Assembly (NCBI RefSeq): GCF_006717045.1
Contig: NZ_VFPH01000003.1
Span: 1,488,001-1,552,000 of the forward strand
Reading direction: 5' to 3'
Source: Pseudonocardia cypriaca
Lineage (GTDB): Bacteria > Actinomycetota > Actinomycetes > Mycobacteriales > Pseudonocardiaceae
Length of the DNA stretch: 64,000 bases
A program made the translations under genes and the position numbers. The notes under the pieces are model-generated. The model made no database searches. It was given only the letters and a program-made list of their open reading frames with translations, and was not told the origin of the DNA. Positions 53,516 through 61,508 of this stretch are shown one piece after another. The number at the start of each line of letters is the position of its first letter. Within the stretch, counting starts at the first letter, position 1.

Positions 53516-55651
53516 TCAGATGAGTCCCGCGCTGCGGGCCCACCGGTACTTCGCTCCCAGCACGGCCACCGGCTTCTCGGTGGTGTACGGGTAGGCGACG
53601 ATGCCGTGGTCGTAGAGGTACGTGCTCGCCTCCTCCACCTCGACGTCACCGGCGAGGGACGCGACCACCGGCTTCTCGATCCCCTTCTCGCGCGCCTCGG
53701 CCACCACGCGAGCGGTCAGCTCGGCGAAGACCATCGGTGGGGTCACGATCGTGTGCCAGTAGCCGAGGATCAAGGCGTGGATCCGGTCGTCCTCGAGACC
53801 GAGCCGGATCGTCGCCTCGTAGGTCGACGGCGGCTCGCCACCGGTGATGTCGATCGGGTTGCCCGCGGCACCGAACGGCGGGATGAACTTCCGGAACGCC
53901 TCGTCGAGGTCCGGCGGGATCTCCATCAGCGCCATGCCGTTGTCGACGACCGCGTCGGACAGCAGCACCCCGGACCCGCCGGCGCCGGTGATGATGACGA
54001 CGTTGTCGCCCTTCGGCGTGGGCAGCACCGGAACGCCCCGGGCGAACTCGAGCATGTCGTTCAGCGAGTAGGCCCGCACCACGCCGGACTGGCGCAGGAT
54101 GTCGTCGTAGACCTGGTCGTCGCCTGCGAGCGCACCGGTGTGCGAGCCCGCGGCGCGCGCCCCCATCGCCGTGCGGCCCGCCTTGAGCACGATCACCGGC
54201 TTCTTCTTCGTGATGCGCTGCGCGGCCTCGACGAACGCCCGGCCGTCCTTGAGGTCCTCGAGGTGCATCGCGACGACCTTGGTGTCGTCGTCCTGCTCGA
54301 AGTAGGTGAGCAGGTCGTCCTCGTCGAGGTCGGCCTTGTTGCCAAGGCCGACGATGGCCGAGACGCCCGTCTTCGTGGTTCGGCTGAACCCGAGGATCGC
54401 CATCCCGATGCCACCGGACTGCGACGTCAGCGCGACGCCACCCTTGACGTCGTACGGCGTGCAGAACGTCGCGCACAGGTTCTGCGGCGTGTAGTAGTAG
54501 CCGTAGATGTTCGGCCCGAGCAGGCGCACCCCGTGCTCGCGGCCGATCTTCACGATCTCGTCCTGCAGCTCGTGGTTGCCGGTCTCGCCGAACCCGGAGG
54601 GGATGAGCACCGCGGCCGGCACGTTCTTCTCGCCGACCTCGCGCAGCGCCTGCGGGACGAACTTCGCCGGCACGGCGAACACGGCCACGTCGACCTCGCC
54701 GGGCACGTCGCCGATGCTCTTGTAGGCCTTCTTCCCGAGGATCTCGTCGGCCTTCGGGTTGATCGGGTAGATCTCGCCCGCGTAGCCCCCGTTGATGAGG
54801 TTCTTCATCACCGAGTTGCCGATCTTGCCGTTCTCCGCGGACGCCCCGATGACGGCGACCGCGTTCGGCCGCATCATGCGGTTCATCGTCGCCAGGATCT
54901 CCTCCTGGCTGTAGCGCACCGGCTCGGCGGGCTCCTCGGCGTCCAGCAGGATGCGGACGTCGGCGGCGGACGCGCCGTCGGGACGGGCGAACACCGGGTT
55001 GAGGTCGAACTCGCGGATCCGCGGGAAGTCGGTGACCAGGTCGGACAGCCGCGTGATGATCTCGGCGAGCGCGTCGGCGTCGGCCGGCTCCGCCCCGCGA
55101 GCGCCCTTGAGGACCTCGGCGGCCTGGATGCCGTCCAGCATCGAGTGGGCGGTCGGCGAGTCGACCGGGGCGAGTCGGAAGGTGACGTCCTTGAGGACCT
55201 CGACCAGGACCCCGCCGAGACCGAAGATCACGACCTTGCCGAACGTCGGGTCCGTGGTGGCCCCGATGATCACTTCCTGGCCACCGGAGAGCATCTGCTG
55301 CACCTGCACGCCGTCGATGGCGGCGTCGGCGTTGTAGGCCTTGGCGTTGGCGACGATCTCGTCGAACGCGGCGCGGACGTCCCCGTCGCCGGAGACGCCG
55401 ACCTTGACCCCGCCCGCCTCGGTCTTGTGCAGGATGTCCGGCGAGACGATCTTCAGGACGACCTTGCCGCCCAGCTCGGCGGCGAGGCGGACGGCGTCGT
55501 CGGCCGTGCTCGCCAGGCCCTCACCCGGGGTCGGGATGCCGTACGCCTCGCATACGCGGCGGCCCTCCGGAGCGGTCAGCGAGTCCCGGCCCTCGGCGAG
55601 CGCCTTGTCCAGGACGTCGCGTACGGCGTCCTTGTCGTACCCGGCTCCCAT
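53516..55651 (-). CDS. ADP-forming acyl-CoA ligase (acetyl-CoA synthetase ADP-type family)
   Basis: 711 residues. Here the ATP-grasp subdomain is N-terminal (residues 1-240: GKVVLKIVSPDILHKTEAGG, VIFGLGGVLVEVLKD), followed by a CoA-binding domain (AVAVIGASAENGKIGNSVMK) and ligase domains with the phospho-histidine in GSHTGALAGDDQ. The family makes acyl-CoA with ATP to ADP + Pi, reversibly. It is 3 bp behind frc, so its substrate is probably an acid of that pathway: oxalate activation, or harvesting formyl-CoA as ATP, are both possible. ATG at 55651. Confidence 0.9.
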   Translation of the reverse strand: MGAGYDKDAVRDVLDKALAEGRDSLTAPEGRRVCEAYGIPTPGEGLASTADDAVRLAAELGGKVVLKIVSPDILHKTEAGGVKVGVSGDGDVRAAFDEIVANAKAYNADAAIDGVQVQQMLSGGQEVIIGATTDPTFGKVVIFGLGGVLVEVLKDVTFRLAPVDSPTAHSMLDGIQAAEVLKGARGAEPADADALAEIITRLSDLVTDFPRIREFDLNPVFARPDGASAADVRILLDAEEPAEPVRYSQEEILATMNRMMRPNAVAVIGASAENGKIGNSVMKNLINGGYAGEIYPINPKADEILGKKAYKSIGDVPGEVDVAVFAVPAKFVPQALREVGEKNVPAAVLIPSGFGETGNHELQDEIVKIGREHGVRLLGPNIYGYYYTPQNLCATFCTPYDVKGGVALTSQSGGIGMAILGFSRTTKTGVSAIVGLGNKADLDEDDLLTYFEQDDDTKVVAMHLEDLKDGRAFVEAAQRITKKKPVIVLKAGRTAMGARAAGSHTGALAGDDQVYDDILRQSGVVRAYSLNDMLEFARGVPVLPTPKGDNVVIITGAGGSGVLLSDAVVDNGMALMEIPPDLDEAFRKFIPPFGAAGNPIDITGGEPPSTYEATIRLGLEDDRIHALILGYWHTIVTPPMVFAELTARVVAEAREKGIEKPVVASLAGDVEVEEASTYLYDHGIVAYPYTTEKPVAVLGAKYRWARSAGLI

Positions 55652-55654
55652 GGC

Positions 55655-56881
55655 TCAGATCACTCCGTTCGTCTTGAGCTCGGCGAAGCGCTCCGGGTCG
55701 AGGCCCAGCTCGCGCACGTACACGTCCTCGTTGTGCTGGCCCAGCAGCGGTGAGGTCTCGATCTTCACCGGCGAGTCGGACAGCTTGATCGGGCAACCGA
55801 CGGTCTTGAACGCACCGCGCTCGGGGTGGTCGACGGTGACGATCATGTTGTTGTCGGCGAGCGACGCGTCCTCGATCAGCTCCTTGGTGGAGAGGATCGG
55901 GCCGCAGGGGATGTTGTGGGAGTTCAGCTCGGCGAGCGCATCCCACTTGCTGAGCCCCGAGGACCACTCCTCGATCAGCTGGAACATCTTGTCGAGCTTC
56001 GGCAGCCGGGCCTGCGGCGTGGCCCACTCGGGGTCGTCGGCCAGCTCGGGCCTGCCGATCAGCTTCGCGATCGGCGCCCAGCCGGGCGGCTGCACGATGA
56101 CGTAGATGTAGTCGTTGGGTCCACCGGGCGCGCACCTCACCGCCCAGCCGGGCTGCCCGCCGCCGGACGCGTTGCCCGAGCGCGGGACCTCGTCGCCGAA
56201 CTCCTCGTTCGGGTACTCGGCGAGCGGGCCGTGGGCGAGCCGCTGCTGGTCGCGCAGCTTCACCCGGCACAGGTTGAGCACCGCGTGCTGCATCGCCACC
56301 GTGACGCGCTGGCCGCGACCGGTGCGCCCCCGCTGCACGAGCGCGGCGAGGATGCCGGCGACGGCGTGCATGCCGGTGCCGGAGTCGCCGATCTGCGAAC
56401 CGGTGGCGAGCGGCGGACCGTCCTCGAAACCGGTGGTGCTCATCGAGCCGCCCATCGCCTGTGCGACGACTTCGTACGCCTTGTAGTGCGTGTACGGGCC
56501 TTCGCCGAATCCCTTGATGGAGGCGTAGACCAGGCGCGGGTTCAGCTCCTGCAGCCGGTCCCAGGTGAATCCCATCCGATCGACCGCGCCCGGACCGAAG
56601 TTCTCCACGAGGACGTCGGCCTGCTGCACCATCTCGATGAAGAGCTGCTTTCCTTCCTCGCTCTTCAGGTTCAGCGTGATGCTGCGCTTGTTGCAGTTCA
56701 GCATCGTGAAGTAGAGGCTGTCGACGCCGGGCACGTCGCGCAGCTGCTGGCGGGTGATGTCACCGGTCGGAGCCTCGAGTTTCACCACGTCAGCGCCCAG
56801 CCAGGCCAGGATCTGCGTGGCCGACGGGCCCGACTGGACGTGGGTCATGTCCAGTACGCGAACACCTTCGAGCGCGCTCAT
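55655..56881 (-). CDS. frc: Formyl-CoA:oxalate CoA-transferase
   Basis: 408 residues, class III (CaiB/BaiF) CoA-transferase, collinear with E. coli Frc/YfdW over its length. It exchanges CoA between formyl-CoA and oxalate. Visible hallmarks: Gln16 in VQSGPSATQ, the nucleophile Asp166 in QIGDSGTGMH, LCRVKLRDQQRL, and the flexible SGGGQPGW loop that covers the active site in Frc. Middle gene of a three-gene operon: 13 bp after the ThDP enzyme gene and 3 bp before the ligase gene. Confidence 0.93.
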   Translation of the reverse strand: MSALEGVRVLDMTHVQSGPSATQILAWLGADVVKLEAPTGDITRQQLRDVPGVDSLYFTMLNCNKRSITLNLKSEEGKQLFIEMVQQADVLVENFGPGAVDRMGFTWDRLQELNPRLVYASIKGFGEGPYTHYKAYEVVAQAMGGSMSTTGFEDGPPLATGSQIGDSGTGMHAVAGILAALVQRGRTGRGQRVTVAMQHAVLNLCRVKLRDQQRLAHGPLAEYPNEEFGDEVPRSGNASGGGQPGWAVRCAPGGPNDYIYVIVQPPGWAPIAKLIGRPELADDPEWATPQARLPKLDKMFQLIEEWSSGLSKWDALAELNSHNIPCGPILSTKELIEDASLADNNMIVTVDHPERGAFKTVGCPIKLSDSPVKIETSPLLGQHNEDVYVRELGLDPERFAELKTNGVI

Positions 56882-56894
56882 CTACCGCCCCCGA

Positions 56895-58616
56895 TCACTT
56901 GTACATCGTCTGGTTCATGGTGCCCGGCGCATACACGTCGGGATCGACCCACACATTGATGAGTGAGGGCAGACCCGATTCACGGGCGCGCTGCAGCGCG
57001 GGTGCGATATCGGCGGGGTCGCGCACTTCCTCGCCGTATCCGCCGAGCATCCTCGCGAACTCGTCGTACTTCACGTGGCCGAGCGTGTTGCCGACCCGGC
57101 CCCGGTCCTCGCCGTACTTCTGGATCTGCCCGTAGCGGATCTGGTTCATCGACGAGTTGTTGCCGACGATCCCGACGAACGGCAGGTTGAAGCGCACCAG
57201 CGTCTCGAAGTCCCAGCCGGTGAGGCTGAAGGCTCCGTCGCCGAACAGCGCGACGATCTCCTTGTCCGGCCGGGCGTGCTTGGCGGCCATCACGAACGGG
57301 ATGCCGACGCCGAGCGTGCCGAGCGGGCCGGGGTCCATCCAGTGACCGGGCGACTTGGGCTGCACGACCTGGCCGGAGAACGTGACGATGTCGCCGCCGT
57401 CGCCGATGTAGATCGAGTCCTCGGTGAGGAACTCGTTGATCTCGTGGACGAGTCGGTAGGGGTCGATGGGCGAGGCGTCGGAGTGCTGGCGGGGGAGCCG
57501 CTTCTCGTAGGCGGCGTCCTCGAACGCCCGCAGCTCCTCGATCCAGCCCTTGCGGTCCGGGGCGCTCGCGACCCGACCGGACGACGCCGCGGTGACGGCG
57601 GAGAGCACTGCGCCCGCGTCGCCGACGATGCCGAGGTCGATGTCGCGGTTCTTGCCGACCGTGGCGTAGCTGAGGTCGATCTGCACGACCTTGGCGGCGG
57701 GGGAGAGCCTGCGCCCGTAGCCCATCCGGAAGTCGAACGGGGTACCGACGATGATGATCAGGTCGGCCTCGTTGAAGGCGTGGCGGCGGGCCAGCTGGAA
57801 GTGCATCGGGTCCTTGGGCGGGAGCGTGCCGCGGCCGGCGCCGTTCATGAACGCCGGGATGTTGAGCGTGCGCACGAACTCGATCGCGGCGTCGGTGGCC
57901 CGGCACGTCCAGACCTGGTTGCCCAGCAGCACGCACGGCTTCTCGGACTGCGCGATGAGGTCGGCGAGCTGCTCGATCGCGGCCGGGTCGCCAGCCGAGC
58001 GGGTGGACGCGCGGTACGAGCCGGCCCGCGGGATCCTCGCCTGCTCGAGGGGAACGGAGGCGTCGAGGACGTCGCGGGGGATCTCGAGGAACGCCGGCCC
58101 GGGCGCGCCGTTCCAGCACTCCCGGAACGCCATCGAGACCATGTCGGCCACGCGCGCGGTGTGCGGCACGGTGGCGGCGAACTTCGTGATCGGGTTCATC
58201 ATGTCGACGTGCGGGAGGTCCTGGAGGGACCCCATCTTGTGCTGGTTGAGCGCGCCCTGGCCGCCGATGAGCAGCATCGGGCTCTCCGCGCGGAAGGCGT
58301 TGGCCACGCCGGTGATCGCGTCGCTGGTGCCGGGACCGGCCGTGACGACGGCGCATCCGGTCGTGCCGGTGATGCGCGAGTAGCCGTCGGCCGCGTGTGC
58401 CGCGACCTGCTCGTGCCGCACGTCGATGACCGCGATGCCCTCGTCCACGCAGCCGTCGTAGATGTCGATGATGTGTCCGCCGCAGAGCGTGTAGATCGTG
58501 TCCACGCCTTCTGCCTTGAGTGCCTTCGCGACCAGGTGGCCACCGGAAATCGTCTCGGCGGCGGGTGGATCTCCGACCCCGTTGCGGGCGGCGCTTCCGG
58601 GGATCGTCTGCGTCAT
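56895..58616 (-). CDS. ThDP-dependent formyl-CoA-chemistry enzyme: oxalyl-CoA decarboxylase or 2-hydroxyacyl-CoA lyase type
   Basis: 573 residues. Catalytic Glu69 (DVRHEQVAAHAADGY) and the ThDP-Mg motif GDGAFSLTGW...NN are intact. By context (next to frc) it should decarboxylate oxalyl-CoA to formyl-CoA. But it lacks stretches typical of Oxalobacter/E. coli Oxc such as GVVGIP and SAPGFLNG, having TLCGGHI and TAGPGTSD instead, closer to acetolactate-synthase-like and actinobacterial 2-hydroxyacyl-CoA lyases; the tail ends NQTMYK. ATG at 58616 has GAGGAG 9 nt upstream; the longer frame to 58751 is not credible. Divergent from the PanE-like gene. Confidence 0.8.
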   Translation of the reverse strand: MTQTIPGSAARNGVGDPPAAETISGGHLVAKALKAEGVDTIYTLCGGHIIDIYDGCVDEGIAVIDVRHEQVAAHAADGYSRITGTTGCAVVTAGPGTSDAITGVANAFRAESPMLLIGGQGALNQHKMGSLQDLPHVDMMNPITKFAATVPHTARVADMVSMAFRECWNGAPGPAFLEIPRDVLDASVPLEQARIPRAGSYRASTRSAGDPAAIEQLADLIAQSEKPCVLLGNQVWTCRATDAAIEFVRTLNIPAFMNGAGRGTLPPKDPMHFQLARRHAFNEADLIIIVGTPFDFRMGYGRRLSPAAKVVQIDLSYATVGKNRDIDLGIVGDAGAVLSAVTAASSGRVASAPDRKGWIEELRAFEDAAYEKRLPRQHSDASPIDPYRLVHEINEFLTEDSIYIGDGGDIVTFSGQVVQPKSPGHWMDPGPLGTLGVGIPFVMAAKHARPDKEIVALFGDGAFSLTGWDFETLVRFNLPFVGIVGNNSSMNQIRYGQIQKYGEDRGRVGNTLGHVKYDEFARMLGGYGEEVRDPADIAPALQRARESGLPSLINVWVDPDVYAPGTMNQTMYK

Positions 58617-58667
58617 GGGAAGCATCTCCTCGTCGTCGCCGCCCATGGAGCTCGACGGCCTGTCTAC

Positions 58668-58681
58668 TGCATACGGTATGG
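58668..58681. promoter_or_regulatory. Operator-like motif, copy 1, between the ThDP enzyme and PanE-like genes
   Basis: TGCATACGGTATGG, containing CATAC-G-GTATG as a perfect inverted repeat. Similar to copy 2 read in the other direction. The form suits GntR- or TetR-type regulators. Confidence 0.5.
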
Positions 58682-58740
58682 CTGTCTTGGTACTCCTCGG
58701 CCGCGCCGTTGTCCAGAGGAAGCTTGACTCCTCGTCGACT

Positions 58741-58753
58741 CCATACTGCATAC
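58741..58753. promoter_or_regulatory. Operator-like motif, copy 2
   Basis: CCATACTGCATAC, matching the reverse complement of copy 1 (CCATACCGTATGC) except at a few positions, followed by overlapping TGCAT-5-ATGCA arms to 58761. It lies 34-46 bp upstream of the PanE-like start. Confidence 0.5.
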
Positions 58754-58786
58754 TGCATGCACAGTCACCGAGGACGGGAGCCCGAC

Positions 58787-59764
58787 GTGAAGGTTGCTGT
58801 GCTGGGAGCGGGTGCGATCGGTGCGTACGTGGGGGCGAGCCTCAGTCGGGCGGGTGCGGACGTGCACCTCGTCGCCCGCGGGCCGCACCTCGCGGCGCTG
58901 CGCGAGCGGGGAGTGGAGGTGCGGAGCCCGCGGGGGGACTTCACCGCCCACCCGCACGCCACGGACGATCCGGCCGAGATCGGACCCGTGGACCACGTCT
59001 TCCTGGGGTTCAAGGCCAACGCCTACGCAGCCGCAGGCCCGATGGTCGCGCCGCTGCTGCACGAGCGGACGACGATCATCGCCGCGCAGAACGGCATCCC
59101 GTGGTGGTACTTCCACGAGCTGCCGGGGCCGTTCCAGGGGCACCGGATCGAGAGCGTTGACCCCGGCGGTGCCGTCACCCGAGCCCTGCCGCTCGACCGT
59201 GCGATCGGCTGCGTCGTCTACGCGGCGACCGAGATCGAGTCACCCGGCGTCGTCCGGCACCTGGAGGGCACCCGCTTCTCCATCGGTGAACCGGACATGA
59301 CCGTCTCCGCACGGTGCACGGAGTTCGCCGACGCGATGGTGGCCGGCGGGCTGAAGTGCCCCGTCGAGCCGGACCTGCGCTGCGACATCTGGATCAAGCT
59401 GATGGGCAACATCGCGTTCAACCCGCTCAGTGCGCTCACGCGCGCGACCATGGCCGGCATCTGCCGCCACGCGGGCACGCGCAAGCTCGTCGCGCAGATG
59501 ATGGAGGAGACCCTGGAGGTGGCCCACCGGGTGGGCTGCTACCCGGAGATCTCCGTGGAGAAGCGGCTCGCGGGCGCCGAGCGCACCGGGGAGCACAAGA
59601 CCTCCACGCTGCAGGATCTGGAGCGGGGCCGCCCGATGGAGCTCGACGTGCTGCTCACTGCGGTGGTGGAGCTCGCCGACCTCACGGGCGCCGAGGTCCC
59701 GACGTTGCGGGCCATCACGGCCGTGGCCGACCTGCTCAACCAGCAGGTGGCGGCGGCGTCCTGA
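58787..59764 (+). CDS. Ketopantoate reductase-like protein, candidate oxalyl-CoA reductase (PanE2 type)
   Basis: 325 residues. NADPH-binding GAGAIGAYVGASLSRAG, then AQNGIPWWY, and the catalytic Lys204 with Asn208 and Asn212 in WIKLMGNIAFNPLSALT, as in ketopantoate reductases. Being divergent from frc and the ThDP enzyme, it fits PanE2 of Methylobacterium extorquens, which reduces oxalyl-CoA to glyoxylate; that assignment is inferred from context. True pantothenate synthesis is the alternative. GTG at 58787 with GGGAG 8 nt upstream. Its 3' end overlaps the opposing tetR-type gene by 29 bp. Confidence 0.85.
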   Translation: MKVAVLGAGAIGAYVGASLSRAGADVHLVARGPHLAALRERGVEVRSPRGDFTAHPHATDDPAEIGPVDHVFLGFKANAYAAAGPMVAPLLHERTTIIAAQNGIPWWYFHELPGPFQGHRIESVDPGGAVTRALPLDRAIGCVVYAATEIESPGVVRHLEGTRFSIGEPDMTVSARCTEFADAMVAGGLKCPVEPDLRCDIWIKLMGNIAFNPLSALTRATMAGICRHAGTRKLVAQMMEETLEVAHRVGCYPEISVEKRLAGAERTGEHKTSTLQDLERGRPMELDVLLTAVVELADLTGAEVPTLRAITAVADLLNQQVAAAS

Positions 59765-60404
59765 GGGAGTAGCTCCCCTCAGGTCTGAAGAGGCCGTCCA
59801 GGTGCCCGTCGACGACCGCCAGCGCGGCCTCGACGGTGTGGTGCCCGACGAGGGTCTGCCCGCTGAGGCCCTCGAGCAGGCCCAGTAGCACCGCGGCCTC
59901 GTGGTCGGGGTCGAGGTCGGCCGCCGTGTCGCCTGCCTTCCGCGCGCGCCCGAGGAGCAGGGCGACCAGCTGGTGCAGCTCGCCGTAGCCGGTGCGCAGC
60001 CGCTCGGCGAAGTCGGGCTGGACGAGGGCGCGCGCGGTGAAGGTCACCCCGATCTGGATCGCCTGCCGGTGCTCGTCGTCCACGGGCAGCAGCGCGGTGG
60101 CGATGGCGTGCAGGACCGCCCGCGGCGAGGAGTCCCCGGTCTCGGCGATGCGCTGCCGCACGCGCTCGCCGCCCAGCTCGTTGACGCGTTCGAAGGCGGC
60201 CTGGAGCACGAGGTCCTTGCTGGGGAAGTAGTGCTGCACCCGGCCCACGGACACGCCGGCCTCCGCGGCGATGTCGCGCACGCTCACCGCGTCGAGCCCG
60301 TGCTCGCCGATGATCCGCAACAGCGCGTCGACGATCTCGGTGCGGCGCTCGTCGTGCCGGGCGTCGACCCCCCGGGTCCGCTTGCGCTCCGTGGCGCTCC
60401 CCAC
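59736..60404 (-). CDS. TetR-family transcriptional regulator
   Basis: 222 residues. N-terminal helix-turn-helix: TEIVDALLRIIGEHGLDAVS, VRDIAAEAGVSVGRVQHYFP. The C-terminal domain is the ligand-binding helical bundle (FTARALVQPDFAERLRTGYGE). It may control the neighbouring oxalate/glyoxylate genes and itself. ATG at 60404; the inverted repeat CAATA-6-TATTG lies 6 bp upstream. The C-terminal residues overlap the end of the PanE-like gene. Confidence 0.9.
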   Translation of the reverse strand: MGSATERKRTRGVDARHDERRTEIVDALLRIIGEHGLDAVSVRDIAAEAGVSVGRVQHYFPSKDLVLQAAFERVNELGGERVRQRIAETGDSSPRAVLHAIATALLPVDDEHRQAIQIGVTFTARALVQPDFAERLRTGYGELHQLVALLLGRARKAGDTAADLDPDHEAAVLLGLLEGLSGQTLVGHHTVEAALAVVDGHLDGLFRPEGSYSLRTPPPPAG

Positions 60405-60409
60405 TTCTC

Positions 60410-60425
60410 CAATATAGCCGTATTG
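60410..60425. promoter_or_regulatory. Probable TetR autoregulatory operator
   Basis: CAATATAGCCGTATTG: perfect 5-bp arms CAATA/TATTG with a 6-nt centre, directly upstream of the tetR-type start and within its likely promoter. Confidence 0.55.
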
Positions 60426-60481
60426 CTCTCACGCGGATTATTCCAGTACGTTCGACTTGAGTTGCTGATCGAGTCGAAGGT

Positions 60482-60712
60482 GTGGTGCAGGTGGGGAAGT
60501 GGCGGTTCGGCGAGGCCGTGTGGATCGGGCTCGTCCTGGCGGTGCAGGGCTTCGGATCGGCGCTGGCGAAGGGGGTGTGGGACGCCAACTGGGGGCTGCT
60601 GGCCGTGGCCGAGCGCTGGACGCCGGTGCCGGTGTGGCTCGGCGTCGTGGTCGGCGTGGCCGGCCTGGTCGTGATCGTGCTCAGCAGGCGTCCGGTACGC
60701 GGACGGAGCTAG
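60482..60712 (+). CDS. Small membrane protein of unknown function
   Basis: 76 residues with two hydrophobic helices (about 11-30 and 48-67) and a basic tail RRPVRGRS. No family recognised. GTG at 60482 (others at 60485 and 60491). Its TAG stop lies in the CTAG at the edge of the inverted-repeat element, so the end may have been reshaped by that insertion. Divergent from the tetR-type gene. Confidence 0.55.
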   Translation: MVQVGKWRFGEAVWIGLVLAVQGFGSALAKGVWDANWGLLAVAERWTPVPVWLGVVVGVAGLVVIVLSRRPVRGRS

Positions 60713-60876
60713 TGCCCCGCCCCGAAAGGTTCACCACGTAACTCGGCGGCCCAGACGCCCGCTGGCCGCGTTGCCGCACGAGCCGAGTACGCCCGGTACG
60801 AGGCTCGTGCGGCGCCTTGCCAGCGAACGCCTGGATCCACCGATTTACGCGCCAACCTTCCGGGGCGGGGCACTAG
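60709..60876. repeat. 168-bp palindromic, MITE-like element
   Basis: Terminal arms of 23 bp (60709-60731 and 60854-60876, starting CTAGTGCCCCGCCCCG) are inverted with one mismatch. The inside is also palindromic: CGCTGGC/GCCAGCG, GCCGCACGAGCC/GGCTCGTGCGGC and GTAC/GTAC around a 5-nt apex. The whole can fold to one long hairpin. CTAG at both edges could be a target duplication. It supplies stop codons to genes on both sides. A non-autonomous transposon or REP-like element is likely. Confidence 0.75.
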
Positions 60877-61432
60877 TGCCCGCCGCGAGGTGAGCGGCCA
60901 GCGAGGCCGAGGCTCCGAGCAGTACGACATCGACCGCGTGCGCGACGAGGTCGATCCGGCCGATCCGGCTGAGCGGGAACGCGATGCCCGCGATCATCAG
61001 GGCCACGGCGACGGGACGCGGCACGAGCCGGGTCCACAGCAGTGCGGCGCCGAGCAGGACCAGCGAGAGGGGGAAGAGCGGGCCGGCTCCCCACAGTGCC
61101 AGCCAGGCGGCCACCGGATGCTGGTCGACCGCCGCGAGCGACTCGGCGGAGGAGACGCCGAAGGCGCCTTCGAAGAACCCCTGCAGGCCGAAGGCGATGC
61201 CGCCGAAGGTGCCCAGCAGGGTGAGCACCAGGCCTGCGGCGGTCGCGGCGGGCAGGCGCGGGTGGAGTCGCTCCCAGGCGCCGACCAGGCCGTAGACCCA
61301 TGTCGCGGAGGACAGTGCCACCAGGACGCCCCCGACGACGCCGTAGCGGCCGTCCACCCAGAAGAAGGTGGAGGCCGCGAGCAGCAGTGGGCCGAGCACG
61401 AGGGATCCGCGGCGGAGTGCGATGAGGCTCAT
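60845..61432 (-). CDS. Hypothetical membrane protein, C-terminus reading into the repeat element
   Basis: 195 residues with about six hydrophobic segments; GGIAFGLQGFFEGAFG and PRPVAVALMIAGIAF are typical stretches. No family recognised. The last about 10 codons (TSAPPRKVGA) and the TAA lie inside the inverted-repeat element. TAGCGT 7 nt before the ATG suggests a leaderless mRNA, and a 15-bp palindrome adjoins it. Separated from gcl by a terminator, so it is a separate unit. Confidence 0.7.
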   Translation of the reverse strand: MSLIALRRGSLVLGPLLLAASTFFWVDGRYGVVGGVLVALSSATWVYGLVGAWERLHPRLPAATAAGLVLTLLGTFGGIAFGLQGFFEGAFGVSSAESLAAVDQHPVAAWLALWGAGPLFPLSLVLLGAALLWTRLVPRPVAVALMIAGIAFPLSRIGRIDLVAHAVDVVLLGASASLAAHLAAGTSAPPRKVGA

Positions 61433-61439
61433 GTCGCGG

Positions 61440-61462
61440 ACGCTATGAGTAGGCAGCCTACT
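61440..61462 (-). promoter_or_regulatory. Promoter -10 and operator of the membrane-protein gene
   Basis: TAGCGT (61445-61440, minus strand) is followed after 7 nt by the ATG. AGTAGGC-A-GCCTACT (61448-61462), a perfect 7-bp palindrome, sits just upstream of it, between the presumed -35 and -10, where a repressor would block transcription. Confidence 0.6.
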
Positions 61463-61473
61463 TGTGGATCCGA

Positions 61474-61501
61474 GCGGACCCCGAGATCCCTCGGGGTCCG
61501 C
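61474..61501 (-). terminator. Terminator after gcl
   Basis: Perfect 12-bp stem GCGGACCCCGAG (61474-61485) with 61490-61501 over the loop ATCC, 7 bp after the gcl stop. Confidence 0.88.
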
Positions 61502-61508
61502 CCGGCGG

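Noticed and set aside
56895..58616. Plain annotation as acetolactate synthase large subunit
   Set aside because: No small subunit (ilvN) or branched-chain genes nearby, and the gene is in one operon with frc and a CoA ligase, so CoA-thioester chemistry is far more likely.
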